Assembly: GCA_016617855.1 (NCBI GenBank) | Contig: JAECUM010031941.1 | Coordinates: 1-64,000 of the forward strand | Length of the DNA stretch: 64,000 bases | Direction of reading: 5' to 3' | DNA from: Megalonaias nervosa | Lineage: Eukaryota > Mollusca > Bivalvia > Unionida > Unionidae | Shown here: positions 47,640-60,070 of the stretch, piece by piece | Numbering within the stretch: the stretch's first letter is position 1 | Layout of the letters: every line of letters begins with the position of its first letter | The notes under the pieces: generated by a model | What the model saw: only the letters and a program-made list of their open reading frames with translations | Databases searched by the model: none | Told to the model about the DNA's origin: nothing | Position numbers and translations under genes: made by a program

Positions 47640-48870
47640 TGTATCAGTACCTTTACCGGCTTCTCCCTCGTTACCTTTAGCAGATGATTGTAGATAGAAA
47701 GAGAAATCATAGAAATGTTTACAACAGCAGAAAGAAGAAGAACAAGCTTTACTGATTCAACACCAGCAAGAAGAGGAAGAAGCAAACAAGATGAAGAGAA
47801 GAAAAAGTGTGAAGGACAAGAATGAAGGCGAAAGCTACCAGTGAGTATATTACAAGACATTTTCGCAGTGTTAATGTGTCTGACACAAATGTATCATTTT
47901 TTTACTCGATCCCAGTAATCACTATATCTATTCCCACTACCAATGAGATGCCAGCAGCAGCAGTGTCTACTACCGAAGAATCAACAGTAGCAGGAGTACA
48001 CGTAGGACTTGGTCACGGTAAGGGTTTAAGGCAGTTAAAGCTCATCGTGTCAAGTCCATGAGTTTGTCAAAAAGCACCCAACTGTCTTTTTTCAGGGCCA
48101 CCAACATCTCTAGAAAAGAGATTATACTTGAACATTGCCGAAACAAAAAACTTAAATCCCCTTTCCCTATGATTGAATAGTGTACGTGTGTGAGTTCATC
48201 CCTAGTATAACAAACCTAGACAAAGAGACACTTGCGTTTTCTTTTGGGTATATTCTCTTTTTTTCAATCACAATGAAAAGTTAACACATCGCAAAAGTCC
48301 AATTATTTTTTGTTACTGTTTGTCTCTCCTTTTTAATTCCATCACAGCTTCTTGCTCATATTCACTTTCTTCTCGTGGTTTGGATTTCTTGCCTTTCTTG
48401 AAGGGAACAGATTTTCATTTCTGAAGACACCTCCCTCTCTCCTCTTGCTTCTTTTGTTTATTTTCTTTTTCCTTTGGGTACTCTGAGGACCAATGTTCTG
48501 TCTCCTGACGTTGATGAGCGGTATATTAACCTTTGTCTATCTTTTCCCCTGTCGTTCCTATACTTTGACAATGTAGGCATTCGGAAGGCCAATGGACTAT
48601 CTCCTGAAAGATGTAGCAAGTATCTTGACTTTTATCTCGTGAGGAGTAAGTCCGTCGATTTCTCTGAAATGGACTTTCGAAAGCCGCTCTTGAAAATCCT
48701 GACTAGAAGGCTGAACAGTGGTGACTCTTCCATTTTCTTGGTTATTTTAAAACTGATTGAATACTCTGAAGCTAAGACACTGGCCATATATATTGAGGTA
48801 AGCTGCGTGTACAACCTCGTCCAATGCAATTTTATTTTGCAATCATGATGAAACCATCGCACCGTTTGAG
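47640..48870 (+). pseudogene. Unassigned reading frames upstream of Polinton polymerase
   Basis: Plus-strand frames at 47822-48061 (NEMPAAAVSTTEESTVAG) and 48474-48848 (CSKYLDFYLVRSKSVDFSEM) look protein-like but match no family I know. Their position suits accessory or capsid genes of the element; this is inference. Confidence 0.3.
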
Positions 48871-48969
48871 TGGGAAAGTAGGGGAAGAAAGTAAGAGAGA
48901 ACGAAATGACATGTCGCCTCAAACTTGAGATGAAGTGCTATCTCAAATCCATGCCTGCGATCTGAAGAC

Positions 48970-51430
48970 GACATGAGTGAGTCTGAATAAACACCTTCCA
49001 CGTCTGCCCCAAGACCAAGAGAAAATCCTTCGCCAACTCCCGAAAATTATTACCGCGTTCAAAAGAAGCAAACACGCACCTCAAAACAATTTTAAGCCAC
49101 AGCTTAGGACTTATGTTGTGAAAAACTTTAAGGACTTAAAATGTCTGAAGTGCTACCTCAGAAAAGTATGATGTTTCATCACCGATTTGTGGGATTCGAT
49201 GTTAGAAACATTGCAGAGACAAGTCCATGCCAAAGAAGACGATTGCTCGAGACGATCTATTCATCAAAACAGTTTGGAGTCACCCGTCTGGATCTAGTTC
49301 AACACCCTGACAGAACTGGCACCCATCGACAAAATTAAATACATTCAGCATTCCAACGACGAGGTTCACATTGCCGATGGCAAAGCACTTTCCATAACCC
49401 ACGTTTCCAATCAGAAAAGTGCTATTGGTGGACTATATTCGTAGCACCAAACACAACATCGTCCAAATTAACAATGCCGAACACCACATATGTTTAGCCA
49501 GAGCCCTCTTCGAATGTATGCATACAAGAACGAAACCACAGAATAGAAAAGAGCATGGGAGAGTATTCGAAAATCTGACCAACCCAAACAACGAAAAGAG
49601 GTAGAACTCCTGATACAGCAGGCATTCATACTGAAATGAGATCGCTGCTGTCGTTCCTGAAATGCACAAACTTCAAGACGTCTCGGCTGCAGGCTATAGG
49701 TTGAAAGTGTACCCTGAAGTGGTTGGTGGACCTGTGGTGTTTCCAGGCTCAGATCCAGACGGAAAATACAGTCACGTCATTTGCACTATCACTGGATTTC
49801 TCGGATACACTTATGGTTGTGAAAATGTGACCAAAGATTTAAAAGTCGGGTGCAACACTTTATTGCGGAGAGAGATGCCGGGGTTGTTCAGCACCTAACC
49901 CTTTATTCCCGAAGGAAAAGAACGAATGTGTTGCTCTTCTTTCAAGCGAACCTTTGGCAGTCCTACGTGTTATGCACTGGTCGAATGTCACAAGGTCAAT
50001 AGCAGAAACGCTTGCCAGTTATTGAGGTTATGTCCCACCTGTGAACATCTCAATCGCACCAATAACCCCAAGGGCCATGTTTGCCAAGGAAAGAAACAAT
50101 GCCGTTATTGTCACCAAGTCGTAGACGTTGAACATCAAAGTTACATCTAAATATATAATCCTGAGCATTAGAAAGATTTTGAGGATGAAGAGAAGAAAAA
50201 CGCTCAAATGTATTTCATCCCTTTTTATTTCGAATGTATGCATGTGACCACATTCACATCCTAATTTCTGCGTTGTTCATCGATCGCACACCCAAAAACC
50301 AGAAGCCTTCCACGCTTGGTACAAATCTTACGCTTCTAAACCCTTAGACTTGTAGGAAGAAATGTTAAAGTATTGCCGATTCGATGTAGACTTTTAACGC
50401 CGTTGTTATGGAAAATGTAGGCAATTGTTTATGGAGCACGGAGGGATTGATTCTTTGAAAAAGGCCTCTATCGTTGCCAAAACGTGCTGTTTAGTCTACA
50501 GCAAGAAATTCATGCCCGAGAACACACTAGCTATAATGCGCTCTCAAACTTTCCAATTCATTTATCCTGAATACTCTGCCAAAGTTCTGCATTGGTTACA
50601 TTACTTGTGCGTAAAGGAAAACAAATGTATCCAACATGCCAGAAACGGAGGAGGTACGAAGAAATTTGGGAATCTTTCAACGGATAGCTGCGATTTATCA
50701 GAGACCAAGATCGTCTACGAATTTCTGCTTAATTGATGTACGTTTTCACCCAAGACGGAGTACCTGGCAGATCCAAACTGTTACTTTGAACTAAAGGACG
50801 ACAAAAAGGAAACCACGTGGACGTCGTTCGTGAAGATTTGATTGTGGTCAATTACGAGAAAGAGCCAGAGTTTTCATTTCTCGACAAGTCTGGAAATGCC
50901 ATCATTGCAGCCTACGTGACGGCTAATGTTCACTTAAAATTGTAAGAAGCCTTATCACTTGTAGGAGATCGTGTCCTGTACTTTGACACGGACAGTTGTA
51001 TCTAGATTCATCGCCATAGTAAACCTCACCCAGATATCGAAGGGGATCACTTAGGGGCATAGATGAACTTGTACCCTGAAGACACGATTTTGAGTTTTGC
51101 TAGCGGTGGTCCAAAACATTATGGCTACCAATACCAAGACCAACATGGAAAAATGCATCCCAACTTCAAAGTCAAAGGATTGACACTGAATTATTTGAGC
51201 GAGTCAAGTTGTCAGCTTTGACGCACTGAACGAAACTCTGCAGTCTGGAGAAGATTAATATTTTCGGACGACCACCTTTGAGAGGCAGACAATTTTACGG
51301 CTACGAAATCGGCAGTCGCCCTTTAAAAAAATTATGAAATAGTATTCCTGTAACAGGTGCGATTTACAGACCACAACACTTTGCCATACGGAGAGGCTGA
51401 ACTCCAGTATAAAAAGAGAAGACGTCTATG
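48970..51430 (+). pseudogene. Polinton protein-primed family B DNA polymerase, broken
   Basis: The enzyme would copy the element from a protein primer. Evidence in order: AAGYRLKVYPEVVGG and VICTITGFLGYTYGCEN (about 49690-49820) match the N-terminal region of Polinton polymerases. A Cys-rich zinc-finger-like segment (CPTCEHL ... CRYCHQ) lies near 50035-50110. The catalytic palm motif YFDTDS lies at 50979-50996. SGGPKHYGY lies near 51102-51130, followed by FKVKGLTLNY. Frames change many times and stops are frequent, so it is not functional. The direction matches the integrase downstream. Confidence 0.75.
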
Positions 51431-51476
51431 ACTGATACATCATTACGACTACAAATGCAGAGCTACAAATATGAAC

Positions 51477-52460
51477 CATGCAACACAGCAAGTATTGAGC
51501 AAGGGATTCAAGTCCATTGAGAAACTCGAGTGTGATGCTGTGCCTTACGATAAGATTGATGACTTACCTTGCGACATCGTCAATGCAGCACCACTTCTCC
51601 GGTGGCATCCTCTTGTTTTCTGCAGCTTCAGCCGCTAGCAAGTGCCCTCCCCCAAGACCAAAGTCTAAGATAAAACAAGGATATTACAAAGTTTACTGGA
51701 TTTATCCAAACAATTACTGTCACGATGAAGTCCGTTGGAAAAACTTCAACGTCGAATGATGCCTGTCGTGAAGATGATTGGACTTGTCCTTTGTTAGGAT
51801 CGATTGCCGATTTTATGAGGCATAATTAGAAGATAAAATTAACCCCTTTCTGGAAAGGCGTCACATGTGTAGCTTGGAATGTCATGGAAGGTCTAACGTT
51901 CACTTTAGTGCCCTACAAACGATTAATGGAACTCTATCGTTGGTACAAGCAACCGACACCTGATTTACCTCCAAAATCTTAATCACACCAAGATGTTCAA
52001 CAAGAATTACAATCGTTAATGGATTGCACCGATTTAGCAGAAACTAAAAAATCTGAGCGGTAAGGTCTTCAGCTTGTTCACTAGAAAGCTTTAGACGAGA
52101 TAACTAAACCGACTCTGAAAGATTTCAAGGCGATAATGAAAAGCCAACCACCCAAAGTGTCCAAGATAGACATGGCAACGGGATGACAGAGAAGGAGAGG
52201 ACAAGTTTCAAACTCCACCAGAAACAGCACTCAAGTTAACAACAACATCTACATCAAGAATTGATGGATGAAAAAGATGAGGTCAACACCTTCTTCATCA
52301 GAGGAGAAAAGGAAAGAAGTGAAAACAAGTCAAACAAGGCTGAATACCCCTGTGCCGACACCCTCCTCGGCATCTATTGCCCGTCGCACACTTAAAGCAT
52401 CACGATCCAAAATATACCACACAAAGAAAATAGCATTGATAGTTGGTTAACTTATTGAGA
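51477..52460 (+). pseudogene. Unassigned frames between Polinton polymerase and integrase
   Basis: Pieces include GFKSIEKLECDAVPYDKIDD (about 51510) and a Lys/Ser/Pro-rich basic frame at 52268-52450 (KMRSTPSSSEEKRKEVKTSQ). Not recognised. The basic frame could be a nucleic-acid-binding structural protein. Confidence 0.3.
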
Positions 52461-53330
52461 AGCCCTCATGGAGGAAGTTTTGGCCAGCATTGTAGAGTAC
52501 TGCAAAAACCAAACTTAAAAGTGTACGTTTTCCCGAAGTACGGCAATGGTTACAAGAACAAGCGACGTGTACGGTACACTAACCCATTCGAGGAAAATTT
52601 TCCAGAAGTGAAATTAAAGGGATGCCTCCGATCATAAATAGAAAGCCGATTTAGCCGATGTCTCTTATTTAGCAGCGTACAATCGTGGTTATTAACATTT
52701 GTTTGGTGTCATTGGCGTTTTTCCAAATCCGCTTTAACTTTTAAAACAGGCTCCGAATTACTACGTCTTGAAATTGGTGTTGAAACAAAGTGGTCGTCAC
52801 CCTTTGCACCGAATTTCTGAACAAACTTTTCAAAAAGGAATCAAAAATAGACCTCCATTCTTCACCACCGAAAATCCCAAAACGAAACCAGTGTCCTGAA
52901 GTGTTTTCAGCTTACTATATAAGAACGCGTGCATTAATATTTTACACATCAACACACTATCAAGAACATTGACGTGTTACCGCGTCTAGTCAAATCTTTC
53001 AATCAATTGTATCAATGGAGCATCGGGTTTGTGCCTCCGAAGAAGTGACCCCCGAAACCGAAGTGGCTGGGTTTTATCAGTTGTTTGGAAGAAGCACTTC
53101 TGCCCGCAAGGTAGGTGAACCGTTTAAGCCCGGAGATCTGGCTCGCATTGGAAAAACTGAACGCACCTTCGACAAAGGTTATTTGCCTAGCTGGACCACA
53201 GAACTGTTTCGTGTCACTGGACAAGTGCGTGGCCATGATCTTGCCATCTATAAATTGGAAGACGTGAACGGGGAAGTGTTTTAAAGGAATTCTTTACTTG
53301 TCCGAGCAAGTGTACTTCTTAGTGAATTCC
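52460..53330 (+). pseudogene. Polinton integrase, broken
   Basis: The DDE-type integrase would insert the element. KADLADVSYLAAYNRGY at about 52641-52695 carries the first catalytic Asp and matches the start of the core domain, and VLKQSGRHPL follows near 52770. The C-terminal domain is the best preserved piece (53015-53284): FKPGDLARIGK, then FDKGYLPSWTTELFRV and YKLEDVNGE, the chromodomain-like end typical of this integrase group. Stops and frameshifts separate the pieces and the middle of the core is poorly preserved. Confidence 0.75.
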
Positions 53331-53399
53331 GAAAACCCAGTCGTGACACATAAATTAGATTTAAAATACTATATGGTTTAATTATTGGGTGTTTAAATT

Positions 53400-54690
53400 G
53401 AAATGTGCAATATACCAAACGCTGTTGGTTATGATTGTACTCGACGATCTGTGTGTAATTTTGCTTATATATGCAATCCGCTTGAGAAATGCATAGACCA
53501 GATCTGCCTTCGTATGATATGACTGAGGCGTTTGCTGTGATTAATATTTCGAGATAGTAGGGTTGACCCTGCAATGCTAGTACATTATATGATAAGCCTT
53601 GATCTACAATTTTGACAGTGGGAATAAAAATTTGCACATTATTTACAACAATTGCCCTATCCTAAAAGATTGCAATTGTCCGTTGATTTATAAGTAATGC
53701 ATACAAAATTCGGGTCAAACTTTTGTTTCGTAATCTTAATAATATTTTCCCCGACTTAACATTTGTTTAAAACTCCAGTGCAGAAAGGCATTTTTCTCAT
53801 TTTCATTATAAAGCTGATAATCAGGGCAGTCTGGTCAGAGAAAATCTATATGAACGCCCACGAACCAGACATCCAAACAATATAATGCATGTGTTTATTT
53901 TGACATAATCCAGACTACTGAATACTACACACAAAGACTATTACCAATACGTACGGAAGATATTAGTTGTAATTCTATGTCCTTGTTGTTTATAGTCACA
54001 GGCTATCTTTCCGTTCATCCGTCTTCATCTCACTTACATTTATTTGAAAAGAATATTTCCAAATATTACAGCTACTTATGCTTCCAAATGTAATTTCTTG
54101 TTTTCTTTCCTGATATATCGTGTATTCAGTGACTAGTGCCTGCCACCTCTCATATATAATACTGTAATACATTTGTAGTGGTTATAGTACCCCGTTTAAG
54201 GAATTCTTAGATTTGTGTGATTTTACTTGTTTGATTATTGGAATTCGGTGCAAGAGAAATATTCCTTAGCCCGAAATCATTAGCCAGTTATTAAAAGCAA
54301 ACGTCACGGAGAGAAAGTGTTAGTGAATTTCCATGCGGCCATGGTCAGTTAGTAGTGAATTCAGATCCAAACCCCATGAGTGACCCTGGAGAAGCATAGT
54401 CCGTATTAAAAGCTAGTGGTGTACATTGGTGGTGTGACTGCAGTGGCAGTATTTACGGTAGGAAACCGGTAAAATACACAATGGAATAAACAAGAAGGAA
54501 CTCGACAGATGTATTGGCGTAATGTGCCTTCGAACCATGGATTGACTGGGCTAAGGTGGTTTAGTTAAAATAGTTCCCTGGGTTAGGGGATAGTTGAATT
54601 TCTACGGCGTGAACTGCTGTCGGTACGGAAAGTTGATGAAGGGTAACTATGCAGATGTGCGGTTGATAGATATTTGGCTGGTTGATTGGT
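53400..54690. other. AT-rich stretch, nothing recognised
   Basis: No gene or repeat supported. It separates the Polinton remnant from the 3' end of the left LINE. Confidence 0.5.
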
Positions 54691-55045
54691 TGGTTGACTG
54701 AATTTTTACGACGCACCAGCACTGTTAGCCTATTTAGCGCCATACAAAAGGTTATATCTTTGATCATTTAAAAGTGGTAAAAGGTTTCGTATCGACCAGC
54801 AATACGAAACCAAGCAGTTGAAGGTAAAACGATAAGATGGTAACGGTGATAAATAAAGTTTCCCGATCAACGGGGAATGTAAATGGTTATGATAATGAAA
54901 ACAGATGAAAGGTAATTAAAATTTAGGGACGGTATATAAGCACATAAAACTGCTCAAAGTGATAGCATAAAAGCTATAGCTTGTGATAAATGTTTACTTC
55001 CTTCAGGCAGTCTATAATACAAGGCACGCTCACTGTATCAAAAAG

Positions 55046-55790
55046 CTACATAATCTCATGCACATTGTAATACTGATTACCTGTAGGTTGGAGGTCGAAA
55101 CACTCCAACTTAAAGTGCTTAACGGTGAATGGTTCATTGCAAGAAATGCACTCTGTTGGGTCTTCTCCTTTTAGTATGTGGGAGTGGGTTAAATAAGTAT
55201 GACCAATTCGAATTCTTGCAATGACTACCTTCTCCCTACGGACGGCTCTGTAAGAAGGAGTCCATTCTCCTAGGGTTGGCTTGATGGCATGAAGTTTGTT
55301 ATTTACGGCATCATTCCATGATGCCTGCCATTTCTGATGTAAAGATTCTTGGATACTACGTTTAAAATCAGTATACGGTATTTTAAAATCAGATGGTTCG
55401 AGTGATAGGGCCATTTTAGCAGCGCGGTCTGCTTTGAAATTACCGTTAATTCCAATATGGCTGGATAACCAACAGTATACTATATTGTGGGAGTTGCTCA
55501 GATTAGTATGTTTGAGGAGAATATTGGCTAATAATGGGTTCTCCAGTTTCCTATTATGTAGTGACTGAAGTACTGATAGTGAGTCGGAGAAGATGATGTT
55601 GTTTAAAATACGTTTGTTTTCAATATGTTGCAATGCAAGGTCTATTGCTCTGATTTCGGCTGAAACAATTGATGTACCATTTGGCAAGCGAACTTTTGTT
55701 GTGTGTTTTCCACTAACGAAGGCTGCAGCAGCCTTTTCCTCATCTATTGATCCATCGGTATAAATTCTTGTTTAATTTTCAAATTGGGTC
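55046..55790 (-). pseudogene. LINE left copy: RNase H domain and C-terminal Cys-rich tail
   Basis: RNase H would remove the RNA template. The first catalytic Asp is in IYTDGS (55766-55749). AEIRAIDLAL holds the Glu and IIFSDSLSVLQS the second Asp, with HIGINGNFKADRAAK as the His/Asp end. The frame is open from 55687 to 55046. A CISCNEPFTVKHFKLEC segment resembles the C-terminal zinc region of such elements. Confidence 0.8.
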
Positions 55791-57420
55791 AGGAGTTCAT
55801 GATAAGAATTGTGGAAGATAGAAGGGTTTGTCTCCGATTTTTTCCATCGTGTAAGGTAAAAAGTACTTTTGGTTGTTGAAGTAGCCAGGGAGGTGTTTCG
55901 GAGACAGACGGTTTCTGAATATTTGAAAGATCAGTTTTGGTACTGTCAAGGCTGGATGATATTCTAATGCCAAAGGTAGGTGTGGCGTTTGGTTTCTTTT
56001 CGTATAAGGGTTTGTATTTGGGTTGAAATACGGCCGAAAAAGCAGGGCTTAGAGTGTTTGATCTTAATTTGAGAGCATACTGTGCGGAAAGCATTTCTCA
56101 ACGATATGATAACAGTGGTTCGTTCGCTTCAAAGAGAAGGCTTTCACACGGGGATGTCTTAAATGCTCCTAAAGCAAGTCTTATTCCTTGATGATAAATT
56201 GGGTCAAGCATCTTCAAATAGGACTTCCTAGCTGAACCATAGACAACGCAACCATAGTCTAGTTTGGAGCCAATAAAATTTCTATATAAACTGAGTATGA
56301 CTTTTCTATCAGAACCCCGGTCAGTGTGCGCTACTACTTTAAGTAAATCAAGAGATTTCAAGCATTTAGCTTTCAAGTTCTTTAGGTGTGGAATAAAAGT
56401 CAGTTTTCTGTCGAAGATAATACCTAAAACCTTTGTTTCCTCAACAACTGGAATAAGTGTTCCGTCCAGGGTGAGTTTAGATTCATCATGATGTCTTCGT
56501 AGCTGACAGAAATGCATGTACACTGTTTTTGATTTGAAGAATATGAAACCGTTAGTATTGGCCCAATTTTGAATCTTGTTGATATTCTGCTGTAGCTATC
56601 TTTCAGTTGTATGCATGTGCTTTGATCGATAACATATTAGAAAGTCATCAACGTATAAGGAGCAATCTACACCAGGAGCCAGACACTTGGTGATGCTACT
56701 GATTTTGATGTTGAAAAGTGTCACAGATAAAATACTGCCCTGGGGCACACCCATCTCTTGTTCGTGCATATCAGAGAGGGTGGAGCCCGCTCGTAACTTG
56801 AATTCTCTGTCTGAGAGAAAGTTTGATATGAAAGAGGGCAGACGGCCTTTTAGACCTATATCGTGCAGGTCATTTAGTATTCCGTACTTCCATGTTGTAT
56901 CACAGACCTTTTCCAAGTCAAAAAAAAAAAAAACAACCTGTACTAAATGCTCCTTCTTGATAAAAGCGTCACGAATAAATGTTTCCAGTCTAACCAGATC
57001 ATCACTGGTGCTACGACCACAACGAAAGCCACTTTGGAAAGGAGATATTAAATTGTTGGTTTCCAAATACCATACAAGCCGAGAATTAATCATTCGTTTC
57101 ATTGTTTTGCATACGCAGCTAGTCAGTGGTATGGGTCTATAGTTGGTAGGATCTGCTCTATCTTTGCCTGGTTTGGGAATAGGCATTAGTGTTGGTTCTT
57201 TCCAAATTTTTGGTACATTACTCATAATCCATAAATCATTGAAGATTTCCAGAAGAACTGTTAATGATGGTTCTGGAAGGTGTTTCAAAAAAATGGTAAT
57301 GTATATCGTCAGGCCCAGCGGATGTATCATTGGTCTTATTCAAAGATTCCATAAGCTCCGACAATGAAAACGGTTGATTATAACTTTCTGAGTTATTCGA
57401 TGTGAATTTCAACCGTGTCT
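55791..57420 (-). pseudogene. LINE left copy: reverse transcriptase and connector
   Basis: Frames 57330-56596, 56523-56098 and 56094-55789 together cover the polymerase. Motifs seen are PIPKPGKDRADPTNYRPI, SGFRCGRSTSDDLVRLE, FFFDLEKVCDTTWKYGI (first catalytic Asp), MGVPQGSILSVTLF and YVDD (56655-56644). Frameshifts lie near 56590 and 56096, and a run of 13 A at about 56922-56934 has lengthened a Phe tract. Composition and order fit LINE ORF2. Confidence 0.85.
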
Positions 57421-57876
57421 TTTCTTTTGGATTTTTTAATCTTCGGAAAGCTTCTGAATAATTAGACGATGAAGAATTTTTAGAGAAAAATCAGCAAGTA
57501 TATTAGCTATTTCATGTTTGATATTGAAATTGTTGTTATTTAGTTCCAGATGTCGTAAAGAATTGTTTTCCCGTTCCATTTATTTTGCGGATCGTGTCCC
57601 AACTTTCTTTATAGAGGAACGAGAATTTAAAGTTTAAACATTTTTTCCATGATGCTCTTTTACTTTCTTTAATTGTGCGGCGAGCTTTGGCACGAACAAT
57701 ACGGTACTTAGTTAAATGTTCGGGCGTTGGACGATTATTAAAATTTTCAGTGCTTCTCGGCGTTGTCTAATGGCTTCTTTACATTCTTTGGTGAACCATG
57801 GCTTTGGGGTTCTTTTACAGTTCGGTGAGGACTTGGGAATGGATGTCTCTGCAATCTCAGTTACGACAGAAGTAAA

Positions 57877-58320
57877 TTATTGAGTAGGGTCATTGTCGTT
57901 TAGGACGGTATTCCTTATAAGCCTATCTGTACAAAGTATTTCAAATTTGGCCCAGTCAGGCTTCTTTAAATTCCACTGTGGAATTGCGTCATCAATTGTA
58001 ACGGTGGTGTTCTTAAGAGAGATTGGAAAGTGATCACTGCTGTGAAGGTCATCAGCGACCTTCCAGTTATAATCCAAAAGTAGCGAAGTAGAACAAATTG
58101 TCAAGTCGATACACGTGTATGTAACCGTTCCTGGGTGCAAGTATATCGGAGATTTGGTGTTATATAGGCACAAGTCGTGTCTAGTAATGAAATCTTCAAC
58201 CTTTTTGCCCTGTCGCTTTTGTAGTTTGATCCCCATACAATGTTATGGGCATGAAAATCACCGAGTAAAACAAATGGCGCGGGAAGTTGTTGAACAAGCG
58301 TGTCTAATTCATTTGGTGTG
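57877..58320 (-). pseudogene. LINE left copy: C-terminal half of endonuclease
   Basis: An apurinic-type endonuclease nicks the target. Present are LLGDFHAHN-type sequence (about 58275), KVEDFITRHDLCLYNTKSPI, and the catalytic end HSSDHFPISL (about 58045-58015) with Asp and His intact. The N-terminal half, with the Glu motif, is absent. The equivalent of right-copy 62223-62737 is missing and SINE copy C stands in its place. Confidence 0.75.
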
Positions 58321-58324
58321 TGAT

Positions 58325-58637
58325 GTGATGTGATTTGGATTTTTAACGTAGCTTTAACAATTGTTCAGTCATGTCGCTACGATGTGTGCAGTGTGGCAGT
58401 TTATAGTGATGTCTAGCACTGGGGCATCATGCCGCAGACATGTTTCATGATGTCCCACCCAGTCACATTATCCTGACACCAGGACGACCAGTCCTACCAC
58501 TAACCTCTTAATACTGAGCGCCAAGCGAAGCAGCTGTTAGTACCATTTTTGTAAGTTCTTGGTATAACTCGGCCGGGGATCGAACTCGCGACCTCCCGCA
58601 TCCGAGGCGGACGCTCTAACCATTTGGTCACTAGGTC
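58325..58637 (-). mobile_element. tRNA-derived SINE family S2, copy C, inside the left LINE
   Basis: Minus-strand tRNA-like head ATGGTTAGAGCGTCCGCCTC with B box GTTCGATCCCC, shared body with copies A and B, and an ATCACATCACA-type tail. It joins LINE ORF1 sequence on one side and endonuclease on the other, with about 515 bp of LINE missing at the site. Confidence 0.85.
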
Positions 58638-59580
58638 AAAAGCCTATTTCCTTGAGATCTGTTTTTATTCTTTGGTGATTTCGGTTTTGGGGTATTATTA
58701 AAAGTTGTTTGGGTAGATGCCGTAGTTTTTGTGCTTGGTAATAGGGGGTGTTAGAGCTTGATGTTGCCTCGGGTGGATCTGTCTGTGTTTGAGCGTCCTT
58801 CGTTGCTTTGGGATTGTTCTTCACTACAGTGGAGAAGGATGGGGGAGGAAGAGATGTTTTTGCCTGTACACGCTTTCTGGCCTCTGGATATTGAATGTTA
58901 GCTGTGTATTTAACCCTCTGTATTTCCTTCTCCTGTTTCCAGGTATCACAATCTTTGGAACTGGCGTGGTGCTCCTTTCCACAGTTGACACACTTATAGC
59001 ATCGAAGTGAGTTTGGAATATATACAGTAACCTTCACTTGCAAAAATCCAACTGTGACCACTCTGGGTACTGGTGGCTTATTGAAGTTGAGTATAATGGT
59101 GTTGGTGTCCTGCAGATTGTTGTTACGTTTGATACGTATTCTACGGACTGCAGTGATACCTTCGTTTTTTTATCCCATCAATGATATCTGTGTCGCTGAT
59201 TCCAGCCAAATCTCGACAGTGAATCACGCCTTTGGACGTATTGAGTGTTGTGTCGGCGAACGAAGCCACTGGAATATCGAAGAAAGTTTTCATTTTCCTG
59301 ATGTTTTCAGTTTGACCTCGTCGCTCACATTCAACAAGTAGGCATCTCGATTTCAACTTTTTTACACGTTTTGGTGTACCAATCAATGCCGTAATTGTCT
59401 TTTCTATAACAAACGGAGAGAGTACAGTAAGCGGTTTTGAGGCATCTTATACTGTATCACCATGAAGCGTGGAAATGAATCCACACTGCATGGTTCCTCA
59501 TCTGAGACAGATCCAGTTTTGGTGCATTTGAGTTGACTTTTTTTTAAATTTTCCATGTTGGTATGTTTAAATATCAGCAC
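58638..59580 (-). pseudogene. LINE left copy: ORF1 (RNA-binding, zinc knuckles)
   Basis: Frames 59386-59141 (GTPKRVKKLKSRCLLVECER, IRKMKTFFDIPVASFADTTL) and 59061-58636 hold the protein, with a frameshift near 59170. The zinc-knuckle region reads LRCYKCVNCGKEHHASSKDC. Compared with the right copy it has lost about 110 bp, joining the start of the first knuckle to a later one. The remainder is Thr/Pro/Gln-rich. ORF1 proteins coat the element RNA. Confidence 0.75.
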
Positions 59581-60070
59581 CCGTGCTCCCTGCCCACCAA
59601 GGAGCCCAACAAGGGGACACTTTTCAAGTGCCAGGGATACACAGATGTTATACTGAGTCGGTAAAATTACCTCCCGATTGACCCGTTACGCCACCGTCTT
59701 CTAGGAAGTCTTCTAAGACTTAGGAAAGGGGAAGTTAAAGGGATACAATGTATGGGCATCGGTGGTATCAAGAGAGATACAAGGAGAAAGATAAAGAAAG
59801 TAAGCGAGTAAATAAAGACCTCCTAGGGCTCGGCGTGACCAGCCGATTTGTCGAGACCGGACCCATCCCGAACACCCGTCTAGAAGAAGTAGAGGCCAAA
59901 GTAGTGTATTGCATTGGAAAGCCTCTGCTCAACTACTAGGATCCTTTCCTCCCCCGAGACGGGTCGCAACCCACGGCAAACAGGTTGCCTCTACTTAGTC
60001 GCCTCTTACGACACGTAGCGAGGCACGTTGGGCCTATTCTACAACCCCGGACCCACAGGGGGAGATAGGT
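59581..60070 (-). other. LINE left copy: 5' untranslated region
   Basis: Matches 60665-61180 in inverted orientation: CCCCCTG-G--TCCGGGGTT start, TTTGCCGTGGGTTG, GGAGGAAAGGATCCT, TCGACAAATCGGCTGGTC, GCCGAGCCCTAGGAG, CTTAGAAGACTTCCTAGA. The ORF1 start context AACATGGAAAATTT follows near 59570. Confidence 0.75.

Larger units (their letters stand above)
46610..53400 (+). mobile_element. Degraded Polinton/Maverick element
   Basis: Polintons are large self-synthesising DNA transposons with protein-primed DNA polymerase B and a retroviral-type integrase. Recognisable remnants of both lie in the same orientation here (polymerase about 48970-51430, integrase about 52460-53330). Both are riddled with frameshifts and stops. 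No packaging ATPase, protease or capsid frame was recognised. The terminal repeats were not found, so the ends are approximate. Complete Polintons are usually 15-20 kb, so this is a fragment. Confidence 0.75.
54700..60070 (-). mobile_element. LINE of the I superfamily (Nimb-like), left copy
   Basis: Order on the minus strand is 5' UTR (60070 to about 59580), ORF1 with RNA-binding and zinc-knuckle remains, endonuclease, reverse transcriptase and RNase H. The 3' UTR ends near 54700 with GCGCTAAATAGGC ... GTCGTAAAAATTC. An RNase H domain after the reverse transcriptase points to the I superfamily; the Nimb clade is likely for a mollusc but not proven. A SINE replaces the ORF1-endonuclease junction. 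All frames are damaged, so the copy is dead. Confidence 0.85.
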
